A stretch of 64,000 bases of DNA, taken from assembly GCA_029204225.1 (NCBI GenBank), contig CM055103.1, forward strand, positions 22,488,663 through 22,552,662. The letters run 5' to 3'. Under the pieces are notes generated by a model. That model did no database searches. It was not told where the DNA came from and saw only the letters and a program-made list of their open reading frames with translations. Below are positions 1 to 11,045 of the stretch, in pieces. A program made the translations under genes and the position numbers. This DNA is from Diphasiastrum complanatum. Taxonomy: Eukaryota > Streptophyta > Lycopodiopsida > Lycopodiales > Lycopodiaceae. How positions within the stretch are numbered: position 1 is the stretch's first letter; every line of letters starts with the position of its first letter.

Positions 1-379
1 TTGGTTCCCTTCACAAGTAGAAAAGTCCCTATTTTTGGGTCCTTTGCCCGTTTTGACCCAAACGAAAGGCTATAACCTCCAAACGAAGGGCACCCGGACT
101 GTACCTGCAAGTACGGTACATCAAAATAGAGTGGTTGCAGCGGAGAAAGTGTTCAGAGTATGCCAGAAGTAGTTTCACCATTCCACTGGGCACGTTGTTG
201 GGAGTTGACGATTGAGTGCATTTCGGAAGGCGATGCCGATTTGGCTTTCAAATTGGTGAAAAAGCGGCGAGTGGCCTGGTAAGAAAAAAAGTGCAGGTCA
301 TTATTTTCAACTTCTGACATCACTGTTGGCCTCGACATACTGTTCTTAGCCTAAAGCAGAAGTTTCAAGCAGTTTTGCA
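1..379. other. 5' flank of Copia-A, no gene seen
   Basis: This stretch lies upstream of the Copia-A gag start. It should hold the 5' LTR and leader if the element were complete, but no TG...CA-bounded LTR, no TGGTATCAGAGC-type primer site and no match to the 3' LTR at about 2273-2532 can be seen. The left end of the element is therefore probably lost, or too diverged to recognise by eye. There is a 61-codon minus-strand open frame at 153-338 with no recognisable domain, which I do not treat as a gene. Confidence 0.4.
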
Positions 380-769
380 ATGGCAAACATGGGAGAGTCC
401 ATTTTGAGTGAAAGTAGCAAATTGGACGGGATTTCCAACTATGCAGTGTGGAAATTCAAAATGAAAAACATACTGATGGAGAAAGATGTGTGGGAAGTCA
501 TCACAGGTGATGAGAGAAGGCCACCAAATGAAACAGACATCAAAGTGTTCGACAAAAAGATGAGGAAAGCTTTGACCTTCATTAACTTGTCAGTGAAGGA
601 TCACATTATTACCCACATTTGTGATGCTATTACACCAAGACATGCATGAGATGTGCTAAAGGAGCAGTTTGAGACGTCAAATCCATCAAGAATCATGTTT
701 CTGAAGTCAAAGTTGAATCGCATGGAGCAAGGAGAGCACATTCAGACGTCCATGACCAGAATCAAGATA
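380..769 (+). pseudogene. Copia-A gag fragment
   Basis: The frame starts MANMGESILSESSKLDG and has the copia gag pattern NYAVWKFKMKNIL...DVWEVI, the capsid-like domain that packages element RNA into virus-like particles. An in-frame TGA at 647-649 sits where a Trp codon (A-W-D-V-L) would be expected, consistent with one G-to-A change. The same frame continues after it as gag-like sequence (DVLKEQFETSNPSRIMFLKSK) up to the deletion junction near 770. The CCHC zinc knuckle is not present because it falls in the deleted part. Confidence 0.8.
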
Positions 770-2219
770 CTAAGCATAGCACATGGGACTTAGTAGAACC
801 ACCAGTTGGCAAGAAACCCATTGGTTTCAAATGGGTATACAGAACTAAGTACCATGCAGATGGAAGTATAGCAAAGCACAAAGCAAGATTGGTGATCAAA
901 GGGTACGCACAAAATAAAGACATTGACTATGAGGAGACCTTTGCACCGGTTTGTAAGTGGAATACTCTACGTCTACTTATTGCTTTAGCTTCACATTTTG
1001 GTTGGCCTTTGCATCAGATGGATGTGAAATCTGCTTTTCTAAATGGTGAGTTAGAAGAAGAAGTGTTCATGGATCAACCTGAAGGCTTTGTAACGAAAGG
1101 ACAGGAAAATAAAGTATGTCGCTTGAAGAAAGCGCTTTATGGTCTTAAACAAGCACCACGTGCGTGGTATAGTAGGATTGATGCCTACTTTTGTTCAAAG
1201 GGGATGGTGAGAACACATTCTGATCCAAATCTATATGTCTTATGCTTTGATGGTATGGTTGCTTTGATTGCTCTTTATGTTGATGACTTGATTATTACGG
1301 GAAATAATCAAGAGATGATAGACATGATCAAGAAAGACCTCATGGAACAATTTGAGATGACGGATCTCAGCCTGATGCATTACTGCCTTGGAGTAGAAGT
1401 GTGGAAAAAAGGACATGAAGTGGGTTTAACACAGGTGAATTATGTCAAAGAGTTGCTGCACAGGTTTAGGTTGCATGATTGCAAACCAGTAAACACTCCT
1501 ATTGAACCAGGTAAAAAGCTTTCTAAGCTTGATGAATCACAGTCATTTGATGCTACGCTGTATAGGCAGTTAGTAGGGAGCTTGATTTACCTTACCACGA
1601 CTAGACCAGATATGTGCTATATTGTTGGTATTGTAAGTCAGTTTATGGCAGCACCTACGGAAACGCATTGGAAGGCAGCTAAGCGCATTTTGCGTTATGT
1701 AAAAGGCACTTCAGATTATGGCTTGATTTAGCATGAGGGTTTACCTGAGTTGTGTGGCTATGTGGATGCGGACTGGGGAGGTGACTATGATGATCGTAGA
1801 TCCACCACAAGATATATATTCCAGTTTTGTGGTAATTGCTTTTCCTGGTCTAGTAAGAAGCAAAGTACAATTGCTCTTTCCACCACAGAAGCAGAGTATA
1901 AGGCAATGTGTAGTGCTGCACAAGAAGCTATATGGTTGAGACAAATCTTGGAAGAAATTGGCATGAGGCAGAAAAATCCCACGACTTTACATAGCGACAG
2001 TCAAAGTGGCATTCAGCTAGCAAAGAATCCAGTGTTCCATGCAAGAACTAAAACATTGAGATTCAATATCACTTAGTACGTGAGAGGCTGCTGAGTCGTG
2101 AAATTCATGTTGTTCATTGTAGCACAGAAGAACAACTAGCTGATATTTTCACTAAGCCACTTACTGGAGAAAAGTTTGATAAGTTTAGATCAAAGCTTTC
2201 TGTACTTAAAGTTTGTTGA
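770..2219 (+). pseudogene. Copia-A reverse transcriptase-RNase H
   Basis: The frame from about 790 to 1731 is a nearly whole copia RT: WDLVEPPVGKKPIGFKWVY at the start, then HQMDVKSAFLNGELEEEV, ALYGLKQAPRAWY and the catalytic YVDDLIITG at about 1277-1303. TAG at 1729-1731 interrupts it. The same frame resumes as RNase H with YVDADWGGDYDDRRSTT, STTEAEYKA and HSDSQSGIQLAKNPVFHARTK. Near 2055 a small deletion shifts the frame, and the C-terminal STEEQLADIFTKPL follows in another frame to TGA at 2217. In a live element this enzyme copies RNA to cDNA and removes the RNA strand. It is clearly dead here. Confidence 0.92.
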
Positions 2220-2261
2220 CTTTAAAACTATGTATATGACTGTATAAAAAGTGACTCTACT

Positions 2262-2532
2262 TTAAGGGAGAGAGTTAGATTAAAGTTAGAATCACTGTGT
2301 TACTGTACTGTGGGTCCTATCAGTGGATAAGGATCAGTTGGCCTCGCCACGAGGCAAGTCGACGGGACACGCATCCCGCCAACGGCAACCTGGGTCATGC
2401 ATGGGTTGCCTGAGTGAACAACTATATGTACAGTGTAATTTCATTTTGAAAAATACAGTTACTATGTGAGCTTGCTGAGGAGAGTGATTTTATGTCTGTG
2501 TTATTGTGTAGCATGATCTGTGTTCCTGTGCA
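2262..2532 (+). repeat. Copia-A polypurine tract and probable 3' LTR
   Basis: The purine run AAGGGAGAGAG at about 2263-2273, directly after the RNase H end, is a typical polypurine tract that primes plus-strand synthesis. The LTR should begin at GTTAGATT just after it and could end at the CA near 2532. The TG start is not intact and there is no second LTR in the window to compare with, so both ends are estimates. Confidence 0.45.
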
Positions 2533-4199
2533 AAGCAAATTCTAAGTCTCATAACAAGTTTGCAAAATGCTTTAAAACATGAAAAAACATAATCATCCAA
2601 CTAATCATATAATAATGACATGCTATCCAATGGAAAATCACAAAACACCAAAGTTTTGTACTCTATCAAAGAATCATAGTTATCACATGAAGTTGTTTTA
2701 CCAACAAAATATGTAGATTGAAAAGCATTCAACTTCATGCATATCTACCGTAATGTGTTAAACATCATGAATGTTGGAGATAATAGATAAGTCACATCAT
2801 GTCTACTACACCATCTATGAAAGATTCAAAAATAGTAAAATCACCATTGATTCTTACACTTGCAAAGTGCACTCTTAAGTGAAGAAGTTGCAATGACTTT
2901 GGTGGCTTTGTGATAGATCTTGATAAAAATAATTTAGGTGTTTTAGCCAAAGCGCATGTCTTCCACACATTGCTTTTTTCACACTGCAACTTTTTGTAAT
3001 CTAGTTGGACCTCTCACCTCAAACCTTGAGTTGAGTTATGTCCTTCCAAAATGAGTGCTTAATATTAGAAGCTTTACATGTATATTTGATGAATGTTGAC
3101 ATCCTTTTACTCATGTGCTTGGCTTAGTAGACAAATTTCCTAACTTTCTTGAAAGCTTTTTATCCTTGGATATTTCTACATATCCCTTCTGAAGTCATGC
3201 GCACTTTAGATAGAATGTCTTCTAGTCTAGAGATAACTTGTTTTGAGGATAAACTTGGCTTGGTATTCCATTTAAATAATATGTGAAAATAAACAAGTTT
3301 CTCTATTATCCTAAATTTTTCATAAACAGTGCAAATAGGCATATTTTTTTAAAGGAATTGGTAAAACGGATTTCCAATTTGGATGAACAATTTTGCTTGT
3401 AATATTTTGCCATTTTCATGTAGTATAAACAAGGATGTTTAGATGTAGCTCCATTAGAGATATTTTACATACATTTTAATGTTTTCAAATTAATTGCTAA
3501 ATGCCTTTCTACATTGAAGTCCCTAGTTCCAAGGACATTGAGAAATCTACCACCTATGTGGTCTTTGATGATCAGAGGATAAAATGTTCTATAGAAAGTC
3601 CATGATAACATGTCATGATTTTTCAATAGAATTAGCTAGTTTGAGCTCAAATACTATTGGATTAACCACAAATATTAGTGAGAAAATATATCTGAAAAGT
3701 GGCTGTCCACCATATATTGTTTAAGACTACATGCTAACATTGAAAACTTGTTGATCTCTTTCTTGTTTGAAAGTGCACAATTCATGAGGGTTATACTAGC
3801 CCTCTCCATCTTTTGCCCTTTAAATATTCCCGACTTATCTAACATGAGTACTATGACAAGTATAGCATGTAATTTTCAACTATTATAGCATATGATATAA
3901 TAATGTATTTTAGTAATTGATTTACATCAACAAACAAGTTGTTTAATGAATGATAAGGAATGGATCTTCCTTCAGTGTGATATGTCTTCTCAATATGCAA
4001 TGGGGTACTTATAATCTTATACATTCCTATGTTTAAATTCTTGTTGGGGATATTCCCACCACTCTGTAAATAAATAAAATCGGAAAAATAGAAATAGTTG
4101 TGAGGGTCGTGGCATCCTGCGTGCGTAAGCCCATGGCCCAATGAGCACTTGTAAATAAATAATTTGGACATAAACTTGACTTTGGGCCATGTAATTAAA
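2533..4199. other. AT-rich spacer with possible minus-strand copia relic
   Basis: This AT-rich region has no intact gene. Read on the minus strand, about 3000-2780 gives a frame with CEKSNVWKTCALAKTPKLF and PPKSLQLLHL, which loosely resembles the zinc-binding end of GAG-pre-integrase and the start of a copia integrase (C..C.LAK...PLELIHSD). The match is weak and the rest is scrambled. Near 4070 and 4150 the string GTAAATAAATA occurs twice around a short GC-richer segment. Nothing else is recognisable. Confidence 0.3.
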
Positions 4200-4229
4200 C
4201 GGGTTCAATGGCGAACCACAGACATTCGA

Positions 4230-5826
4230 GGAGGCGATTGAAGGTCCAGAAAAGGACAAATGGATCCAAGCCATGAACAAAGAGATGGAGTCCATGAGAA
4301 AGAACAGGTATGGACGTTGGAGCCATTACCTCATAAGCGCAAGATTGTCAAATGCAAATGGGTTTTCAAACTCAAATATGGACCAGACGGGAGTGTGATG
4401 AAATACAAGGCAAGATTGGTAGCGAAGGGTTTCTCTCAGAGATACGGTATTGACTACTCTGAAACCTTCTCTCATGTCGTCAAACATTCATCCGTACATC
4501 TGCATACATACTCAGGAAGTGAATTCGAGACAAATCCTGGGGGTTGATCCATGTAGACCTCTTCGTCTAATTCGCCATGCAAGAAGGCTGTCTTCTCGTC
4601 CACAATGTGGATCTTGAGGTCATAAGCTGCTATGGTACAAGAAGAAGGACCAGGCCCTGAAATCATTGGGATTCAAGCCTCTGTTGGCTGACTCCAATGC
4701 GTATGTCAGAGTTACAGATGGGCAGATCATCATAGTGGCTGTTTATTTAGACGACACTCTGATACTTTGCAGGAGTGAGTAGCTAATTGCTGAAGTAAAG
4801 ACAGACATCTCGAAGCATTTCGAGATAGTGGATCTGGGAGAAGCCAGGTGTTACCTGGGCTTACAAATTGAAAGGGACTATGAGGGAGACAAATTATACC
4901 TTCACCAGTCCAGATACACCCAGAAGATCCTAGAGGACTTTGGGATACTGAACTGCAAAGGAACGAACACTCCAATGCTCACAGGGACGGTGCTAACAAA
5001 TGACGACTATCCAAAGACTGAGGAAGAAAGAGAACAGATGCAGCTCACACCCTACAGGAGGCTGATAGGTTCACTGATGTACCTTGCAGACAACACACGT
5101 CCTGATATTGCTTATGCAGTATTCAGGATGAGCCAATTTTGCACAAATTCAGACCCGACACATTGGAAGATTGCAAAACAAATTTTGCAATATCTTCAAT
5201 TAACGAGGGATTATGGCTTGTGTTATTGTTGTGGTGCAGGTCTTAGGATACTTTCCTACATCGATGCTAGCTGGGCATCTCTCAGGGACGACTGTAGAAG
5301 AGTCTCAGGAGGATGTACCATTGCATCAAGCGCAACAGTTCTCTGGGTCAGGAAGAAACAGACCATTGTAGCCCAGTCGTCCTGCGAAGCAAAGTATGTA
5401 GTAGCAGCGAAGATGGCCAACAAAATAATTTGGCTAAGGCAGTTCCTGGACAAACTGGGTGAAACAAAGAACGAGCCATTGGTCTTGCAGATGGACAACA
5501 CCTCTGCGATACACCTGACGAAAGATCTTGTGTTCCACTCAAGAACGAAGCACATTGCGATCAAGTATCACTTGATCGGGGATCTGATTGAAAGGAAGAT
5601 GATGCAGACCACCTTCATAGGAACGAAAGATATGGTTGCTGACATCTTCACTAAAGCTCTGGACAAAGGGCTCTTTGAGAGGCAAAGGAGCAGTCTCGGG
5701 ATCATAAAACTCCCATGCTTTGAGAGGGAGCTAAAGAAACAAAGTGTTTTTTATTACAAAGCCTTGCTAGCTTTCAGCCCTTCACTTGACGAAAAAGTTC
5801 GCGAACTCGAACATCTGGAGACATGA
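4230..5826 (+). pseudogene. Copia-B reverse transcriptase-RNase H, rearranged
   Basis: In order: the RT N-terminus ([41 protein letters not shown]), an inverted block where [20 protein letters not shown] should be, loss of the ALYGLKQSPR motif, then resumption at WYKKKDQALKSLGFKPLLAD. The catalytic box reads YLDD (AVYLDDTLILC, about 4738-4770). After a TAG at about 4780 the frame is open from 4783 to 5826 and covers the RT thumb and RNase H, including IDASWASLRDD, SSCEAKYVVAAK, MDNTSAIHLTKD, HSRTKHIAIKYH and DMVADIFTKAL. The last 45 or so codons probably read into LTR sequence. It cannot make active enzyme. Confidence 0.9.
4499..4636 (-). other. micro-inversion inside Copia-B RT
   Basis: This block encodes RT only when read on the minus strand: AAYDLKIHIVDEKTAFLHG, then [17 protein letters not shown]. 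That is the copia segment normally lying between the VVKHSS motif (here plus strand, ending about 4497) and the ALYGLKQ motif. Plus-strand RT resumes at about 4634 with the Trp-Tyr-Lys that normally follows ALYGLKQSPR. So about 140 bp was flipped in place and roughly 15 codons were lost at the right breakpoint. Confidence 0.85.
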
Positions 5827-6736
5827 AACTTGAAGAGCTTCGCGAACACAAAAGTCAACGGAGACGAAGACGAACAGTTCGCAAACACAAACGGTTCGCG
5901 AACATGAAGGATCCACGAACGAGATTCCTTTGCAGTCCAGCAAGAGAGAAAGGCAGACGAGGTAAATGAAACCAACGGTGGAAATGAAACCCGTTCTATC
6001 CTCACGCTCCAAGGAGTAACACCAGAGATCACACAAGTACCCAGAAGTACAGAGATATGGCCTGATGGCATGACGTCAGCAAATACTTCCTAGGTCATGG
6101 CTAATCTACCGCTCTTGTAATTCCCTGATTAGTTGTAGATGTATAATCACTCTAATCTTAGGTTTACATAGAGAGACCGTACTTACTGGATAATACTTGA
6201 CATATATCAGAACATGATTCATCGAGTGTAACTAAGAAAAGAGACACTAAAGAAGTCTGATGCTAGTAAGCAATCAAGACGAACACAGACAGAAGCTTCG
6301 CCTGTGTGTGAGAAGATAATACTGTCTAGGATCAGAAGATACAATTGTCCACCAGTGAAGTGAGACTACTACTCATGAGAGAACCGTGCTTCTCTCACGC
6401 CAACGCACTGCGTGGATTCGCATGCAGTGCACTGAAGAAATCAGAGAAAATCAATATAGATTATTTTATAGTTGTGTCTGATCTTGGATGTTGAATGCTT
6501 ATGCTGTTTATTTCACATGTCTGAGTTTTCTTGTTCCCTTTGAATTCCGCACCTTGGTTGAAATTAAGTCGAATGTTGTATTAATTTTATGAACGTAGAT
6601 CAGTAGTAACTGACTACTCTCTGGAGGATTGTAAGAGTGTTTCAGCTGGCAGTGCCCAGCGAACGCAACTGAACTCCATCCGAATCTTGAAAGAGAGTCG
6701 CGACTATTTCGTGAATTTTCTCCCCTAAAGTCATCA
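5727..6736 (+). repeat. Copia-B LTR (between polypurine tract and PBS)
   Basis: A purine tract (GAGAGGGAG, about 5721-5729) precedes it and a primer-binding site starts at 6738, so the interval is an LTR of about 1 kb. A TG at 5744 and a CA at 6735-6736 are candidate ends. The first third contains many copies of the short string TTCGCGAAC/TTCGCAAAC. A related but diverged sequence occurs at about 43190-43890. There is no second full copy in the window, so the exact ends are not proven. Confidence 0.6.
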
Positions 6737-6737
6737 G

Positions 6738-6749
6738 TGGTATCAGAGC
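6738..6749 (+). other. primer-binding site, initiator tRNA-Met type
   Basis: TGGTATCAGAGC is the standard plant copia minus-strand primer site, complementary to the 3' end of initiator tRNA-Met. It lies one base after the probable CA end of the Copia-B LTR, exactly where a PBS sits after a 5' LTR. About 200-350 bp of untranslated leader-like sequence follows before the trail is lost near a C/A homopolymer run at 6971-6992. Confidence 0.85.
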
Positions 6750-7399
6750 ATCTCACGATTCTCATCAGATTTTCAATGCTTGTATTTCTCTTTTCTGAAG
6801 GATCTTCATCGTGACTGTGATACTTCTTCTAATTGAGTCTCTTTGGATTGCCCATTTACTTGCTTAGCCTTGTCTTTATCCTCTTTGGTTTGTGATCTTG
6901 GCTGTCGATCTTGTTGATGGTATTGTTGGCGATGTGGCTACTCCAGTGGATGCCTACATATCCACTCTCTCCCCCCCCCAAAAAAAAAAAAAATTGTTGG
7001 TGGGGATGTTGTTGCTGGTAAACTGTTCATGCTCAAGATTGGATCGGCGTGTGGAACACGTAGTTGAGACACGTTGAACATGCGACTGGACTAAATATTG
7101 AACAAATTTTTAATAAATTTGTTTCAATCTTGTTGTAGTTGACTCAAAAATGAATATGACAATGAGATGCAGGAATCAACTCTAACGTGATATGTACTTT
7201 GCAAATTTTCAGTATGCCCAAAGATCGTAAACTCTGTGCAAGGTGAACTAAAGATGGATAGGTGAATGAAATGTGCTCTGGAGATGCTCTACGGAGGACT
7301 CTCGTGTAGTAGCTATTTCTCGTACAAAAATCAATCACACAAAATAGGTGAAGAGAAACAAGGAAATAAACAAACGGTACAAAGAGTGAGAACTGTATG
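6750..7399. other. leader-like sequence and unassigned spacer
   Basis: The first part (to about 6960) is probably the untranslated leader of the element whose PBS is at 6738. A run of C then A (about 6971-6992) follows. From about 7100 on, the minus strand may be the far end of the gypsy gag-protease relic described at 7400-8850, but no motif can be named. No intact gene is visible. Confidence 0.3.
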
Positions 7400-8850
7400 G
7401 CACCTGTCGAGAACAAAACTTGCATTCATCAACATTGATAAGTTATCTGGACAATTGCAATTTTCCATTGTTTGTATAGTAATGAGACTTACTCTGATAT
7501 GCCCTTGTCAAAACAGGAGTTGGTAGCACTAAAATCTACCATCGTTGATAGCAGATGTCGCAAGATAGAGTTTGAAATACATAGGAGGAGAAAGTACTAT
7601 TCCCATTAGTATCCTTTGGGTCATGAGATTCATTAATGAACCTCTGTCTAAAAAAATGTCAATTCCCTGGGGAGGGTGCTATTATCTGAGAATAGTAGCA
7701 GATGACGGAATATTGGTTTCCTCGACGTCTTGCAATAATTCATTTCATATATCGTCTATGTGTGATTACAGATCTGGTAAATGGCGTGGTGATGTAGAAG
7801 TTCACAAGTAGCTTCTCGATTGAGCAGCAGGTTGAACTGTTGGTTGCTATGGTGCTCGTGGGGTATTGTCGTGAGGATCCTATTGGGAGTCATAACTAAC
7901 GTGTCGGGTAGGTAGAATCTTGTTGGGTTATTTTATACAAACTTTGAAACTGTGTTTTCTGACACAGTCGGGACATTCGGCGTGGTACATGGTATCCTTG
8001 ATCGGCTTCGACTCATGGATAGGAGCACATGGTGCTCTCCTTTCTATGGATTCATCAACATCTGATCCTTCATCTTCCTCCTTGATTGCATCAGACATAG
8101 CTAACTTTAGGCTCGTATATTCATCATTGGATTTAAGCTTGCGTCTGATCCATCTTGGAAGGCCGACTAAAAACCAGATGATGAGCATTTGTTCAGAGGG
8201 CTGTTCTTGTACCTGACTTTTAAGGTGTTTGAAACGCTTGATATAGTCTCGTACATGTTCATCTTTTGCCATTTTGATAGTACTTAATTTGACAAAAGGA
8301 CTCTTGATCAAGCGAAAGGGCTTAAAATGCTTGATAAAGGACTCTTTCAAAATTGACCAGTCTGTCTTATCTTCACGATCAAGGTTGAAAAACCAATCAC
8401 GTGCTTTAGCGATCATGTTCATAAAAAACAATTGGACTATAGCATCGGGAGATGTTTCGCCATACACATCACATACATTCTCAAAGATTTGCAAAAATCT
8501 TTGAGGGTCCGAACTACCGTCAAACTTGGGTAGATCTAGCTTGGGTGTTCTCTTCTCATGATGAAACTGTGGGCAGCAAAAACGCCATTAAGGTGGGTTC
8601 TGGCCTGTGAGGGTTCAACACCATAAAACTGGGCTCGTGCTCGTGAAGACTCAGCTCTATCAGGTTCTTGTCTCTCGAATGGATTTTCAGATAATCCATG
8701 TACTTGGGCCCGCATTTGGTAGAACCTATGGCGTCTGATTTATTCAGCTATAGGGGACCTAATCTCGTATGGATAATCTTCTGGGATTTCAGAATCTGTA
8801 TGCTGGTCCATTGGATACTGTTGTGTCTTTTTTGTGTTGGGTATGAGTTT
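7400..8850 (-). pseudogene. Ty3/gypsy gag-protease relic
   Basis: Read on the minus strand, an open frame from 8494 to 7928 (extendable without an ATG to about 8560) is a gypsy gag (Retrotrans_gag) domain: LPKFDGSSDPQRFLQIFENV, then MIAKARDWFFNL and LKESFIKHFKP. Upstream, about 8700-8590 continues gag N-terminal sequence (RAQVHGLSENPFERQEPDRA) in another frame. Downstream, near 7666-7637, the phrase GIDIFLDRGSLMNLMTQR resembles a retroviral aspartic protease core, with DRGS in place of DSGS. Several stops and frameshifts separate these parts. RT is not found further on, so the element is truncated. Confidence 0.8.
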
Positions 8851-9084
8851 CTGGTATTTTTGGATTTTTTTAGGGTTTTTGGTGTTTTTGGATTTTTTAG
8901 GGTTTTTAAGAAAGTCAAGGGGAAGACTCAGTATGAAAAGAGCTTTCTATTGGTATGAGTTTTATGTTTTGAAATCTTTTTTGGTGTTCATGCCATTTAT
9001 TTTTTCTAGACTCTAAGACTCTAGGAAGATGGTGGTTCGATCGAAATGGCAATCAGAAGTCTTGTTTGAAAGTTATGTGGTTTG

Positions 9085-9665
9085 GTCTTGATCCGGTCCG
9101 GTCGAGAGGAGAGTTAATTGATCTGGTCGAGAATTGACCTAATGGCCTCGGTCGAGATTTGAACTAGAACCTTCGGTCGAGATGCTAACGAATAACGTCG
9201 GTCGAGATCCTAATAGAAGCCATCGGTCAAGATGCCAATGGAAGCCTTCGGTTAAGATGCCAACGGAAGCCTTCGATCGAGATCTGACGCAAGGCCTTCG
9301 GTTGAGATCTGACGCAAGGCCTTTGGTCGAGATGCTAACGGAAGCCTTCGGTGCAGATGTCAACAGAAGCCTTGGGTCGAGATCTCAATGAAGGCTTCGG
9401 TCAAAATCTGATTGAAGGGCTTCGGTCGAGATCTGATGAAGGGCTTCGGTCGAGATCTGATGAAGGGCTTTGGTTGAGATCTGATGAAGGGCTTCGGTTG
9501 AGATCTGATGAAGGGCTTCGGTTGAGATCTGATTTTTTTTTTCTTTTTCTGTAAGCACCTGCATCGGTTGAGATGGTAAGAAAGAGAGGCTCGATTGAGA
9601 TGGTAGAGAAGGTGCTTGGCTGAGTTGATATAGAAAGAGGAGTCGGTTGAGATGGTGACGGAGAG
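9085..9665. repeat. 24-25 bp minisatellite
   Basis: A tandem repeat with core CGGTCGAGAT followed by a variable 14-15 bases. The right-hand units (about 9405-9534) are nearly identical 24-mers (ATCTGATGAAGGGCTTCGGT plus CGAG or TGAG). The left-hand units (about 9150-9400) are diverged 24-26 bp versions with GCTAACGGAAGCCTT. Degenerate copies of the core continue to about 9655 after a T-rich break at 9532-9545. About 15 recognisable units. Because 24 is divisible by three it leaves long open frames on both strands with an 8-residue period, which I regard as artefacts. Confidence 0.88.
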
Positions 9666-11030
9666 AGGTGGAGACGATGGGTAAACCGTGGATAGAGGAG
9701 GATGTAGAAGGATCTGAGGATGTATGTAGGACGTGTGGAGGGTGGGTGCAGGTCGTTCTGAGCCATAAACGGATCTGGAAATGTTTCAGATTGCTTGTAT
9801 GGATCCGATCAAAGGTAGTGTTGCAGCATGTAGCATTTCAGAATGTGAGTGGTGCAAGTGGCAATGGGACAAATGTTGACAAATCCTCTGCTTGGGAGGA
9901 TTTGTTTACTGGTTCTTTCTCTCACGTCTTGTTCACAGAACCATTTCTGCCTGTTACCAGGCTCATTGGGCATTTATAGATTTTTTCTTGATATTACAAT
10001 GCCCAAACCAGGCAAAATGGACGGATTATCGTTGTAGTACTATTCTGCCTGTCAGAGGACAAGGTTGTTCTCTCTTGAAAGTAGTCACACTCAAACAGAG
10101 ATGCAGGCCATGAACATTCATTTACAGATCAGCATGCAGCCCAAATGACCATTCAACAGTTTCTACAGCTACCTACTCTAAAAACGAGTTACAATCAGAT
10201 CCTAAACATTCTACACTGAAGCTACACCTGCATTAATCCACAGAACTTAAACAAAAAACTAATCTACAACATTTTAGAAGTCCAAGAATCAAGAAACCAA
10301 CCAGTCTTTTGATTCTTGGACATCCCAACAACATCAAGAACATGGTTGTAAGATAATATGCAAGAACTACACCACAAACCCAGTCTTTAGTTTACTTGAA
10401 TGCTGATTCCTACATTAATCCACAAACAAGAAATGAAAACTTATCCACTCTAGGAAAGCAGGAAATCTAATCCACTCTACTATCCACAACCACACACAAA
10501 GGATGGAAGGGCAAGATCATGAATGCATCAATCAAGAAACAAGCATGATCAAGGAGCTCAATGGATGACCTAACTTGTGGAGGCTCTTCTCATTTCAGCA
10601 TGGAGTTGATACAATACACAAAAAGCTCATCTTCACAAAGAGGGAGTCTCTTAAATAAGCAAGAGAGCTCTTTAGGTGGCATCCTAGTGGCATTTCCACA
10701 TTACACAAATTACAAGTGGAATAATGCTCTCCACTAGAGGTCACCATCAAAAGGTGGCTCACTTTACTTGCTTTAAGAGGGGTCTACTTGCATTTATTAC
10801 TTTGCCTAGAAATACTAGTTTCTACATGGTCATTTCATCTTTCGGGATTCACCATGAGGCTTACACAGCTTCTACTTGACAGTACTGACTAGTATTCCTC
10901 GGCTCTCAGTCTTCGTTCGCCTCGTCTTCTCAGAGACTTCCTCGGTCTAAGGTGAGAGGTGCTCTTGGGTGGCTTTGGCCGAGAATCTTGGGGATTTGTC
11001 AGAATCAGCCAACAGTGCACTCCTCCTAAT
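9666..11030. other. no recognisable gene; one perfect hairpin
   Basis: This unassigned stretch contains open frames of up to about 100 codons with no domain and no codon pattern to support them. At 10280-10321 a perfect 13-bp inverted repeat (GTCCAAGAATCAA and its complement, 16-base loop) could form a stem-loop. The rest, rich in short A/C-rich phrases about aligned 'cattaatccacaga/aaca' strings, looks like old repeat sequence but I cannot name it. Confidence 0.4.
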
Positions 11031-11045
11031 ACACACTCTAATTTT

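Larger units (their letters stand above)
380..2532 (+). mobile_element. Copia-A: internally deleted Ty1/copia retrotransposon
   Basis: The element reads gag N-terminal half, then RT and RNase H, then a polypurine tract and a probable short 3' LTR, all on the plus strand. The gag C-terminus, protease and integrase are missing: gag sequence joins RT sequence at about 770. Internal stops at 649 and 1731 and a frameshift near 2055 make it non-functional. It is a Ty1/copia element because RNase H follows RT at the 3' end and the RT has the copia-type ALYGLKQAPRAW and YVDD motifs. No target-site duplication could be identified. Confidence 0.85.
4200..6736 (+). mobile_element. Copia-B: 5'-truncated Ty1/copia element with LTR
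   Basis: The element starts abruptly inside the RT region ([20 protein letters not shown], about 4230) and runs through RNase H into an LTR of about 1 kb. Gag, protease and integrase are absent. It is a family distinct from Copia-A, judging by its RNase H (SYIDASWASLRDDCRRVSGG). It carries a frameshift near 4307, an inverted block at about 4499-4636 and an in-frame stop near 4781. The LTR is followed by a primer-binding site, so this LTR also looks like the 5' LTR of a second copy. Confidence 0.82.

Noticed and set aside
9139-9766. Frames of 67-121 codons with an eight-residue period over the minisatellite
   Set aside because: The period follows from the 24-bp unit. Both strands are open at once and there is no start context or domain, so they are artefacts of the repeat.
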